A stretch of DNA of 64,000 bases. Source: Streptomyces sp. NBC_00443. GTDB taxonomy: Bacteria > Actinomycetota > Actinomycetes > Streptomycetales > Streptomycetaceae. Of the stretch, positions 35,863 through 44,697 are shown piece after piece. The notes below the pieces were generated by a model that worked only from the letters and a program-made list of their open reading frames with translations, had not been told where the DNA came from and did not search any database. The stretch spans positions 3,224,001-3,288,000 of the forward strand of contig NZ_CP107917.1 in the NCBI RefSeq assembly GCF_036014175.1. Reading direction: 5' to 3'. How positions within the stretch are numbered: position 1 is the stretch's first letter; each line of letters starts with the position of its first letter. The position numbers and the translations under genes were made by a program.

Positions 35863-36693
35863 TCAGTTGTCGAACGCCGTGGCGCGCGTGCGCTTCTCCC
35901 AGGTCAGGACGTCGTCGCGGACCTGGTCGAGGTGGCCGAGCACGGCACTGACCCCGTCGTCGCCCAACGGCAGCCTCAGCGGGGCGTCCTCGGCTTCCAG
36001 CGCCGCCAGAATCAGCGCCGCCGCCTTTGCCGGGTCGCCCTGCTGGGTGCCGTCGCCGCCGGCGACCATGCCGCGGGTCTCGCTCACCTTGGCGTACAGG
36101 CCGCTGTCCGCGCTGGCCCCGGCCCGGCCCGCCTGGAACAGCGCGGTGCGGAAGGAGCCCGGCTCGACGATCAGCACCTTGATGCCGAACTCGGCGACCT
36201 CGTCCGCGAGACCCTCGGACAGCCCCTCCAGCGCGAACTTCGTTCCGCTGTACGCCGAGAAGCCCGCGAACGACATCTGCCCGCCCATGCTGCTCATCTG
36301 CACGATCGCCCCGGAGCGGCGCTCACGCATGTGCGGGAGCACGGCCCGGGTGAGGGCGACCGGCCCGAAGACGTGCACGTCGAAGAGCTCGCGCAGCTCC
36401 TGCTCGGTCGTCTCCTCGAAGGCGCCGACGTGGGTGCGGCCCGCGTTGTTGACCAGGACGTCGATCCGGCCGTGCCGCGCGATCACGTCCTGGACGGCGG
36501 CTTCCGCGGCCCCGGTCTCCATGACGTCCAGGCGCAGCGCCTCCACCTGGTCGGGGTGCGCGGCCACCAGGTCGTCCAGGCCCTCGGGCCGCCGTGCCGC
36601 GCCGACCACCACGTCGCCCGCGGCGAGCGCCGCCTGGGCGATGGCCCGTCCGAAGCCGCTGGTCGCACCGGTGATCAGCCACACCTTGTTCAT
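35863..36693 (-). CDS. Short-chain dehydrogenase/reductase
   Basis: The 276-residue enzyme starts at ATG 36693 with GAGGAG upstream. It has the NAD(P)-binding TGATSGFGRAIA near residue 8, the NNAGRT motif (about residue 85), the catalytic serine in QMSSMGG, and the YSGTK active-site tyrosine and lysine. Substrate unknown. It is divergent from the LysR regulator, with a palindromic LysR site in the 92-base gap, so it is very likely the regulated target. Confidence 0.93.
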   Translation of the reverse strand: MNKVWLITGATSGFGRAIAQAALAAGDVVVGAARRPEGLDDLVAAHPDQVEALRLDVMETGAAEAAVQDVIARHGRIDVLVNNAGRTHVGAFEETTEQELRELFDVHVFGPVALTRAVLPHMRERRSGAIVQMSSMGGQMSFAGFSAYSGTKFALEGLSEGLADEVAEFGIKVLIVEPGSFRTALFQAGRAGASADSGLYAKVSETRGMVAGGDGTQQGDPAKAAALILAALEAEDAPLRLPLGDDGVSAVLGHLDQVRDDVLTWEKRTRATAFDN

Positions 36694-36766
36694 GACAGCT
36701 CCTCGTATCGCCGTGATGTGGACCAGCCTGCTGCGCCATGGGGTTGCCCGTCCAAGACCCACGCTG

Positions 36767-36781
36767 ATAACCGATGGTTAT
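36767..36781. promoter_or_regulatory. LysR-type palindromic operator
   Basis: ATAACCGATGGTTAT is a perfect 15-base palindrome with the T-N11-A spacing of LysR binding sites. It lies between the divergent SDR and LysR genes and covers an upstream ATG at 36774, which argues for ATG 36786 as the regulator start. Confidence 0.7.
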
Positions 36782-36785
36782 GGCA

Positions 36786-37685
36786 ATGGATGTTCATGTA
36801 CGGGACCTGCGCTACTTCGTGACGGTGGCCGAGGAACTGCACTTCACGCGCGCGGCCGAGCGGCTGTACGTTTCCCAGCCCGCGCTCAGCAAGCAGGTCC
36901 GGGCGCTGGAGCGGCAGCTGGGTGTGGAGCTGTTCCGCCGCGCGCCGCAGGGCGTGACGCTCACCGAGGCCGGCACGGCACTGCTGCCGCACGCCCGGCG
37001 GGTGCTGGACGCCTGGTCGCAGGGGGCGGCGGCACTGGAGGCCGCGCGGGCGGTGGCACGCGGCACGCTGGTGGTGGGCATGAGCACCAGTCCGGGGCGC
37101 GGTGGGCTGCTGCCCGCGATCCGCTCCCGTTTCACCGCCACGCACCCGGAGACCGCCCTGCGGCTGCGGCAGGTGAGCTGGGAGGACCCGACGGCGGGCC
37201 TCGCGGACGGTGAGGCCGAGGTGGCCTTCGTGTGGCTGCCGCTGCCGGACGCCGGACGTTACGGCTGGACCGTGGTCGCTCAGGAGCCCCGGCTGGTCGC
37301 CCTGCCCGAGGCCCATCCGCTGGCCGCCCGCGCGGAGGTCGACTTCACTGAGCTGCTCGACGAGCCGTTCCTCGCCCTGCCGGCGAGCGCGGGGCCGTTG
37401 CGTGACCACTGGCTGGCGCTGGAGGAGCGAGGCGGGCGCCTGCCGCGCATCGGGGCGGAGATCGCGAGCACCGAGGAGACGTACGAGGCACTGGTCGCGG
37501 GGCTCGGGGTCTGCCTGGTGGCCGCGGGCAACGCCCCGCTGGTCTCGCTGGGCTCGGTGGTGACGCGTCCGGTGCGGGGGCTGTCGGCGAGCCGGTATGC
37601 GCTGGCCTGGCGGCGTGAGGATGCCGGGCGGCCACTCGTACGGGCGTATGCGGAGGCTTGTCGCCGGGCGGCGGGGCGGTCATGA
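36786..37685 (+). CDS. LysR-family transcriptional regulator
   Basis: The 299-residue regulator starts MDVHVRDLRYFVTVAEELHF and has the LysR winged helix (TRAAERLYVSQPALSKQVRALERQLGVELF) and a periplasmic-binding-like effector domain. It should control the divergent SDR gene through the palindrome at 36767-36781. ATG 36786 was preferred over 36774 because the latter lies inside the operator and would add residues not seen in relatives. Confidence 0.93.
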   Translation: MDVHVRDLRYFVTVAEELHFTRAAERLYVSQPALSKQVRALERQLGVELFRRAPQGVTLTEAGTALLPHARRVLDAWSQGAAALEAARAVARGTLVVGMSTSPGRGGLLPAIRSRFTATHPETALRLRQVSWEDPTAGLADGEAEVAFVWLPLPDAGRYGWTVVAQEPRLVALPEAHPLAARAEVDFTELLDEPFLALPASAGPLRDHWLALEERGGRLPRIGAEIASTEETYEALVAGLGVCLVAAGNAPLVSLGSVVTRPVRGLSASRYALAWRREDAGRPLVRAYAEACRRAAGRS

Positions 37686-37722
37686 CCCTCTCGTCGCCCC
37701 GCCCTCACGCATCGCCCCGCCC

Positions 37723-39959
37723 TCACGCCCCTTCCGTAGCGGGCTCTGCCTGGGTCGTGCCCAGCCTCGCCTGCTCCTCCTCGACGATGCGGCGGGCGAC
37801 GGCGAGGTCCGAGATGTCGACGGCGTCCGGTGTCGACTCGGCGACCGCGCTGCGCCGGGCGTACGCGTCGAACAGGCGGGTCTTTTCTCCAGCATCCGCA
37901 CCAGCCGTTCGTCCACTCCGCCCGTGCTGAGCAGGCGGTGCACGCGCACCGAGCGGACCTGGCCCATGCGGTGGGCGCGGGCGACCGCCTGATGCTCGAC
38001 CGTGGGCTTGAGCTGCGGCTCGCAGAGGATGACGACGGACGCGGCCTGCATGTTGAGGCCCACTCCGCCCGCCTCGATCTGCGACAGCAGTACGGCGTGG
38101 CCGGGCGCGGCGGCGAAGTCGTCTACGAGTTGCTGCCTGCGGGCGGGCGGCACGCTGCCCGAGATCGGCCCGAAGACCCGCCCGTTGAGCCGTCCGCTGC
38201 CCGGTCCGTCCTCCGCCGGATCCGCCGGATCCGCCGCTCCCGGGGCGTCCGCGAGCGCCAGCGCCTCCAGCACGACCGCCAGCACGTCGCGGAACGCGGA
38301 GAACACGACGACCTTCAGGCCGTTCTCGGCGGCCTCCTCGGCGATCTCGCGCAGCCGGTCCAGCTTCGCCGAGTGCTTCGGGCGCGCGTACGCCGCTCTG
38401 CGCATCGCCATGAAGTTGCCGGCCCGCACGGCCTCGCGGTAGGCCTCCTCGTCCGCCGCGCTGGGCTCCTCCCACTCGTCCGTGTGCTGGAGCGCGGGAA
38501 GTTCGGTGAGGACGTCCTGCTGGTTACGGCGCAGATAGACCGGTGCGACCGCCTTCCGGAACGCCTTGGAACCGGCAACCGAGTCGTGCTCGTCGACGGT
38601 CTCGGCCAGGCCCGGCTGCAGGATCCGGACCAGGCTGCGGAACTCCTCGACGCGGTTCTCCATGGGCGTACCGGTCATGAACAGCACGCGGTCGCAGTGC
38701 TCGGCCCACTCGGAGACGGTCCTGGAGCGGCGGGTCGCGGGGTTCTTGACGTAGTGCGCCTCGTCGACGACGAGCATGCCCAGCTCGCCGCCGCCCGGCA
38801 CCGGAAAGCCGCGCAGGGCGTCGAAGGTGGTGACCGCGACGCCGCCCCGGCCCTTCCAGTCCGCGAACGCCTCCTGCCGTTCGGGTCCGTGCAGCGGTGT
38901 CACGCGCAGCGCGCTGCGCTTCTCGATCTCCCGGGTCCAGTTGATCAGCACGCTGGCCGGGCAGACCACCATGAAGTGACTCTGCCCCTCGGCGGCGAGG
39001 TGGGCCAGCGCGGCGATGGCCTGGATCGTCTTGCCCAGCCCCATCTCGTCGCCGAGGATCGTCCGGCGCTGGGCGAGCGCGAAGCGGGTACCGAAGGCCT
39101 GGTAGCCGCGCAGCGAGACCCGGCGGTGGGTGTCGTCGAGTGTCTGGTTCCTGACCCGCTCGGCCACCTCGTCCGGCAGGAACCCCTCGGCCGCCGCGGG
39201 GTCGGGAGCACGGCCGGAGAGCTCGGCGAGCAGGCCGTAGTACTCGGCGGAGCGCAGCTCGAAGTCGACCAGGGCGGCCACCTCGGACTCCGGGCGGCGC
39301 AGCAGGTCGACCGAGGCCTGGGCGAGCAGTTCGGGCACGCCGTCCCGTTCGGCCTGCTCGGTCAGGGTGCGGATCCCTGCGACGGCCGTCAGCGCCCGGT
39401 CCCGCCTGGCCTGCCCGGCGAACAGCATGCGCAGCCGCCCGGCCGCCGGCCCGGCCTCGGTCAGCAGCGGGCCGAGCCGCTCGGTCAGCGCCTTGGCCGC
39501 GTCGACGGCCCGGCGCGCCTCGTCGCCCGCCTCCACCAGCACGCCGAGCGCCATCACCAGGGCGGTGGTCCGGGGCTCGGGCCGGTCCACGTCGATGTGT
39601 ACGGCGATGGTGTCCCGTACGGCGTCGGCGATCCGCCGGGCGGCGGCCACGGTCTGGTCGGCGGTCTGCTGTCCGACCCCGGGGAGCTGGCGCAACCGGT
39701 ACGGCCCGGCGTCGAGGACCTGCCCGACCGTCCGGAATCCGCCCTTCTCCACCTCGCCCAGCCGCAGCCTGCCCTCGGTGACGTCCTTGAGCCGGGCGAC
39801 GGGGATGACGTCGAGCTCGCGCCGCGCCAGCTCGTCATGGATCGGCTCCAGGGCGTGCCGTACGGCCGCGACGGCCCGCGCGTGGTCGTCGGCCACCGCC
39901 TGCGCCGCCTCGTGCAGCCGCCCGCCCCGGGCCACCGCCTCCCGCTCATTCCGCCCCAT
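37723..39959 (-). CDS. SNF2-family DNA helicase/ATPase (C-terminus frameshifted)
   Basis: From ATG 39959 the product has an N-terminal helical region with a helix-hairpin-helix-like LRQLPGVGQQTADQTV, then an SNF2 ATPase: DEMGLGKTIQAIA (motif I), VVDEAHYVKN (motif II), MTGTPMENRV (motif III), and the C-lobe with VVFSAFRDVL and VARAHRMGQVRSVRVHRLL (motif VI). After DERLVRMLE the frame reads an unlikely Arg/Ser-rich tail to 37680. The expected ending, KTRLFDAYARRSAVAEST, lies in another frame to 37723. Restoring one base near 37887 would rejoin them. It probably remodels DNA-protein complexes. Confidence 0.85.
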
Positions 39960-40020
39960 CGCGCCCCGGCCCCTTCCCGCCCCTCTCGCCGCGTCCTTGG
40001 CATCCTGCCATCCACGGCGC

Positions 40021-40171
40021 GCCAGGTCGTATCCGCAAAGTCCCGTCGTCCGCCCGACGGGCGGGCCCCGCGGCGCCATGGCGAGTTGGGGGTACCTCCA
40101 CGCCCTCAAGGCAGTGGGGGACCGTGCCAGGCGTCGCGGGGGCAGGCGGGACTCTGCGGACACGACCTGGC
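40021..40171. repeat. Palindromic MITE-like element of the dispersed repeat family (copies C and D)
   Basis: The 25-base ends, GCCAGGTCGTATCCGCAAAG at the left with its inverse at 40147-40171, match at 23 of 25 positions and enclose about 100 bases. The inner part shares the GGGGCAGGCGGGACT core of copies A and B at 8929 and 10240. It encodes nothing and lies just upstream of the SNF2 gene. Confidence 0.75.
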
Positions 40172-40372
40172 TTCTCGTGATCTGCGCGAGGATCGATCCG
40201 TCCGTGATCTGTGTGTCGGCGGCCAGCAGGAAGGCCTTGCTGAGGATCAGCGTCGGTCAGTTCGGCGAAGCCGGCCCGTTACCAGTAGGTGCGCCCGGGG
40301 CCGGCGTCAGTCCAGCCGGGGTCGGCGGCGATCGAGGTCACGCCCACGAACAGATCGACGTCCCGCATCGCC

Positions 40373-40740
40373 TCCGGCGGCCTGGACGCGCTCGCCGCCG
40401 AGCTCGGTGACGAGGGGGTTCACGGCGTCAGCGGCATGCTGAACCGCGCCCACGGCCGGATCGTGCTGGACCCGTTGGCCGTACTGACCGCCAAGGGCGT
40501 GATCACCCCCGACCTCGCCCCGGGGGCGACACCACCCTCGCCATGGCTCAGGCCCGCCCCACCGACCCGATCACCGCAGCACTCGAATCGGCCCTCACCG
40601 CCCTCGCCCAGACGGCACACCACGGTCTGCGCCGACTGACCACAGCGGGCCGCACCCGCCTGACCGACAGCGCGGCGGCACTCCAGCGCGCCGGCCTGCA
40701 CGCGGAAGGAACCGACACCGCTGCGAACCCGGATGGCTGA
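40373..40740 (+). pseudogene. Gene remnant of unknown function, two overlapping frames
   Basis: Coding-like sequence appears first in one frame (GLDALAAELGDEGVHGVSGM, IVLDPLAVLTAKGVITPDLA) and then, after a one-base shift in the GGGGG run near 40522-40526, in another (TTLAMAQARPTDPITAALES through RLTDSAAALQRAGLHAEG) to a stop at 40740. The joined sequence looks like the C-terminal part of a larger Streptomyces protein whose 5' part is absent. A link to SWIM zinc finger proteins, often neighbours of SNF2 genes, is only a guess. Confidence 0.45.
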
Positions 40741-40805
40741 GGGACAGGGCGCACCTGGCCGGACAACTCGGGTCGATGTGGCGTCCGTTGCCATACCGTG
40801 GGCAT

Positions 40806-42512
40806 ATGGCGCTGCATCACCACAGTGACGGTCCATGGCGCGTGAGGGTGGACGACGAGGACGGCACGCCGTGCGGCGCCGGCGTACTGCTCGACGACCG
40901 GCATGTGCTGACCTGCGCGCATGTGGTCCGGGACGCCGGAGCGGGCCCCGGGGGCACCACGGCTCACGTGCGGATCAGCAGCGTCGCGTGCCGCCCGGAG
41001 TGGAGCCGTGTCGGGCACGTCGCCCCGGGCACCTGGGTGCACAGGGACGATACGCAGCGCGGTGACGTGGCCTTGCTGGAACTCGACGAACCGGCCGGGT
41101 GCGGCACCCGCACCACCCTGTGGAAGGCGCCCATCTCCGGCGGTGCGGTGCGCGTGTACGGCTTTCCCCATGCCGACCCGGTCGGCATGGGGACGGACGC
41201 GCGGCTCGCGGGGTCCGGTGGCCGGCAGGGTGAGTGGGGGCTGCTGAAGCGGGTGCGCGAGGGCGATCCGTGGATCGAGCCCGGGTATTCGGGCGCGGGA
41301 GTGATGGCGCTGGGCGGCGAGTTCGACGGGCGCGTGATCGGCATCGTGGTGGCCGACTATGTCGACGGCGACGCGAAGGCGGCCTGGATGCTGCCCACCG
41401 AGACGGTGCTGTCGTATCTGCCCCGCATCGGTGAGCTGGGGTTCTTCGACGGCGACCCCACCGACGAACTGGGCCGCACCCGCGGCGTGTTGGCGGACGA
41501 CGTGCTGGGCGACCCGCTGCGGCTCGCCCTGACGCAGGAGCTCACCCGGCTGCTCGACAGCGGCTGGTCCGGCACCGTCGTCGTCGGCACCGGCGGCACG
41601 ACCGCGGTCGGCGACTCCTGGCTGGTGCGCCTGGTGCGCACGGCCGACCCGGCGACCAGGGCCACCGTCTCCGACGACGAACTCACGGGCGCGCCCGGCG
41701 ACACGGTTCTCGGGCTGGGCGTCATCGACGCGGCCTACGACGCCCGAGGCAGGTCGGTCGCCGACGTGTGCGGCTACCTCGCGCGCCGGTTCGGGCTCCC
41801 CGGCGGGGACGCCCGCGCGGTGGCGCGGCAGTTGCTGCGGCGCCGGCCGCCCGCCTGTCTGGTGGTGGGCGGCGTGGACCGGGCGCAGAACCCGGAGGCG
41901 CTCGTACGGGATCTGCTGGGGCAGTTGGCCGGCCGGGCCCGGTCGCGGGGCCTGCGTCTCGTCCTCGGCTTCGAGGGCACTGCGCCGGACGGTCTCGCCC
42001 ACGACGTGTCCCTGGACCCGGAACCGATCCGCGGACCCGCCGTCGGGGCCGTGACCGCCGCGAACGCCCAGGGCGTCGTCGGACTGCTGGCCGCCGAGGA
42101 GGACGCCGCGGCCGCACTGGAACAGGAGTGGGGCGTGCGGTTCTTCGCCCCGCCCCGGCTGCCGCCCCGCGCCGCGCCCCGGCTGCGGGTCCGGCTGGCC
42201 GTCGCCCGGGTGACGGAGCCCAGCCCCGAACTCACCGCGGTCCACGACCGGGCCGTCGCCGCGCGGGCCGACGTGGCCCGCTACGACCGCGAGGTGCGCC
42301 GGCTGTCCGGGGCCCACCAGGACCTCTCCTCGACCCTGGAACTGCACCGGCTGCGAGCGGCCCGGTACTTCGGCGACGAGGACCGCCGTCTCGCCGAACT
42401 GCACGCCCCCGCTGCCCGCGCGCTGCAGACCGTGCCGATCGACCTCGCGGCCGCCCGCCGGTCGGTCGACCGGTACGTGGACGAGGTCAACCGCCGTATC
42501 GAGGAAGGGTGA
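40806..42512 (+). CDS. Trypsin-like serine protease with degenerate NTPase-like C-terminal region
   Basis: The 568-residue protein has a chymotrypsin-fold domain with His39 in LTCAHVV, Asp87 in QRGDVALLEL and Ser162 in EPGYSGAGV. From about residue 240 a second domain follows with VVVGTGGTTAVGDSWLVRL, which resembles a P-loop lacking its lysine, then RRRPPACLVVGGVDRAQNPE as a Walker B-like strand. The C-terminus is a helical region. There is no signal peptide, so it is cytoplasmic. It is the first gene of a six-gene operon; TACCGT, eight bases before ATG 40806, hints at a leaderless transcript. Confidence 0.82.
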   Translation: MALHHHSDGPWRVRVDDEDGTPCGAGVLLDDRHVLTCAHVVRDAGAGPGGTTAHVRISSVACRPEWSRVGHVAPGTWVHRDDTQRGDVALLELDEPAGCGTRTTLWKAPISGGAVRVYGFPHADPVGMGTDARLAGSGGRQGEWGLLKRVREGDPWIEPGYSGAGVMALGGEFDGRVIGIVVADYVDGDAKAAWMLPTETVLSYLPRIGELGFFDGDPTDELGRTRGVLADDVLGDPLRLALTQELTRLLDSGWSGTVVVGTGGTTAVGDSWLVRLVRTADPATRATVSDDELTGAPGDTVLGLGVIDAAYDARGRSVADVCGYLARRFGLPGGDARAVARQLLRRRPPACLVVGGVDRAQNPEALVRDLLGQLAGRARSRGLRLVLGFEGTAPDGLAHDVSLDPEPIRGPAVGAVTAANAQGVVGLLAAEEDAAAALEQEWGVRFFAPPRLPPRAAPRLRVRLAVARVTEPSPELTAVHDRAVAARADVARYDREVRRLSGAHQDLSSTLELHRLRAARYFGDEDRRLAELHAPAARALQTVPIDLAAARRSVDRYVDEVNRRIEEG

Positions 42513-42516
42513 CGCC

Positions 42517-44640
42517 GTGCCGATGTGCAATCGCCCCGACTGCGGGCGTGGCGAGATCGACGAGCAGGGCTTCTGCGACGCGTGCGACCGGCGCCCGCTG
42601 CCGCGCGACCACGCCGCGCCGCCGGTCCGTGTTCCCGAGCCGGTGCGGGGAGCGGGCGTCGGCGTGGCACAGGTGCGGCCGGACCCCTGGTACGGGCTCG
42701 GCCTGGTCGACTCCGACCGGGGCCCGGAGGTCCCGGACGTACCGCTGCCGTCGGCGGACCCCGTCGCCGAGGAGCATCGTTTCTGCGCCAACCCTTCCTG
42801 CCGGGAGCCGGTCGGCCGGGGCGCGGCCGGCGAACCGGGCCGGACGAAGGGCTTCTGCCCCCGCTGCGGGACCCGCTTCGACTTCGCCCAGCCCAGCGGC
42901 CTCACCATCGCCGACCGCTACGACGTCGAACGCGTCCTCGGCTCGGGCGCGTACGGCGCGGCCTACCTCGTCCACGACCGCAACCTCGCCACCCACGTCG
43001 TCCTCAAGGCCCTGAACAAGTCGGTCGCGAGAACCGCCCTGCACGAACGGGACGTCCTGGTCGGGCTCCGGCACGACAGCATCGTCCGCATCCTGGGCTA
43101 CGAGCACGAGGGGCCGCATCTCGTCCTGGAGTACGTCCCGGGCGTGCCGCTCTCGGCGGGTGACGGCGACCGTCTCGAGACCCTCCTCGCGCACGGCATC
43201 CGCATCCTCCAGGCGCTCGACTATCTGCACGCCCGGGGCCTGCTGCACTGCGACGTCAAACCCCTGAACATCATCCGGTTCCGGGAGCAGAGCCCGGCGG
43301 GCGCGCTGGACCGGGTGCGGCTCATCGACTTCGGCGCGGTGCGCAGCCAGAAGGACGCGGGACCGGTCGTGGCGTACACCCCGCCGTACGCACCCCCGGA
43401 GGGCGATCCGGAGCATCGGCGTCCGACGCCGGGCTTCGATCTGTACTCCCTGGGCATGACCCTGCGCGAAATGTGCCACTCCCGCTGGACCGACCGCTCG
43501 GTGCCGGGCGTCGACTCGCTCCGGCTGCTGCTGGACCGCGCCACGGACACCGAGCAGCCCTGGCGACGGTTCGTGTCGGCGCGGCAGTTCGCGGAACAGC
43601 TCAGCGGCGTCATCCGGCAGGTCGTCGCGGCGGCGCCGGCCCATCGTCAAGTGGCGCGCCCGTCGGCCCTGTTCGGCTCGATGCCCGAGTCCCTGCACGG
43701 TGGCCTCGGCGCGGCCCGGCCCCTTGCCCACTGGGTCGAGGCGCGGCCCGGCGAGGACGCGACGCTGACGATGCGGGCGCCGTTCGCCTCCCCCGAGCCC
43801 GGCGACATCGCCGCCGCGCTCCCGGCCCCGCTGTCCGATCCCGACGCCCCGGACATGGCGGGCTCGGCCGGACGTGCCCTGGCGGAGAGCCGGCTCGCCC
43901 TGCGCAGAAGGGACCCCGCGCTGGCGGAGCGGGCGCTCGCGGCGGCGGGCCTGCCCGACTGGCACTGGCTGCACGCCTGGTACTCCGGCCTGATCGCACT
44001 GGCCCGCGAGGACGCGCGGTCGGCCGCCCGGGCGTTCACCACCGTACGGGAGGCGGTGCCGGGCGAGTTGATACCGCAGCTCGCCCTCGGCCTGTGCGCG
44101 GAACTCCGGGGCGACCTCGCCGCCGCCCGGTCGCACTACGGCGCGGTCTTCGACACCACCCCCGCACTCGGCGCGGCCGGCTTCGGACTGGCCCGCGTCC
44201 ATCTGCTGGTCGGCGAGCGGACCGAGGCGGTGGGCACGGCCGTACGGCTGGCGCAGGAGTTCCGCTACGAACGCGAGGCGCGCGTGGCGGCCGTACGCCT
44301 CAGCGTCGTGATCCTCGACGGGTCCGCCCACCGCGGGCCCACCGGGGACGACCTGGAAAGGGCCGGGGCGGGCCTGGACGGCCTCGACGTGGACGCGGCG
44401 GCGGCCGCGGGACTGCGCGCGGAGATCCGGTACGCGCACTTCCTGCACCATCGCGACCGCGAGCAACTGTCCGACGCGATCCGCGAACTCGGCCCGCACG
44501 CGCCCACCGAGCGCGAGTACGTCGCACTGGTGGACCTGGCGAACCGGCTGCGCCCCCCGCTGCGGTGGAGAAGGGCCGGACGACGTGGAAGAAGCGGTCA
44601 TTCCCGTTTCGGAGGAACACCCAGAACGCTAAGCTCCTGA
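42517..44640 (+). CDS. PknG-like Ser/Thr protein kinase with zinc ribbons and helical repeats
   Basis: The 707-residue protein has two N-terminal cysteine groups (C4, C9, C20, C23, and FCANPSC with GFCPRCG near residues 90-115), then a kinase domain: LGSGAYGAAYLVHD, the ATP lysine in HVVLKALNK, LLHCDVKPLNI as catalytic loop and LIDFGAVRS as DFG. The HCD in place of HRD makes it a non-RD kinase, like PknG. About 270 helical residues follow, resembling TPR repeats (SRLALRRRDPALAERALAAAG). Zinc/rubredoxin-kinase-TPR is the PknG order. GTG 42517 begins four bases after the protease stop. Confidence 0.88.
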   Translation: MPMCNRPDCGRGEIDEQGFCDACDRRPLPRDHAAPPVRVPEPVRGAGVGVAQVRPDPWYGLGLVDSDRGPEVPDVPLPSADPVAEEHRFCANPSCREPVGRGAAGEPGRTKGFCPRCGTRFDFAQPSGLTIADRYDVERVLGSGAYGAAYLVHDRNLATHVVLKALNKSVARTALHERDVLVGLRHDSIVRILGYEHEGPHLVLEYVPGVPLSAGDGDRLETLLAHGIRILQALDYLHARGLLHCDVKPLNIIRFREQSPAGALDRVRLIDFGAVRSQKDAGPVVAYTPPYAPPEGDPEHRRPTPGFDLYSLGMTLREMCHSRWTDRSVPGVDSLRLLLDRATDTEQPWRRFVSARQFAEQLSGVIRQVVAAAPAHRQVARPSALFGSMPESLHGGLGAARPLAHWVEARPGEDATLTMRAPFASPEPGDIAAALPAPLSDPDAPDMAGSAGRALAESRLALRRRDPALAERALAAAGLPDWHWLHAWYSGLIALAREDARSAARAFTTVREAVPGELIPQLALGLCAELRGDLAAARSHYGAVFDTTPALGAAGFGLARVHLLVGERTEAVGTAVRLAQEFRYEREARVAAVRLSVVILDGSAHRGPTGDDLERAGAGLDGLDVDAAAAAGLRAEIRYAHFLHHRDREQLSDAIRELGPHAPTEREYVALVDLANRLRPPLRWRRAGRRGRSGHSRFGGTPRTLSS

Positions 44641-44697
44641 TACGCCAGGTAAGGGACGGTTACACGCTCCGTAAGGGACACGCAGCGACGCGATCGG

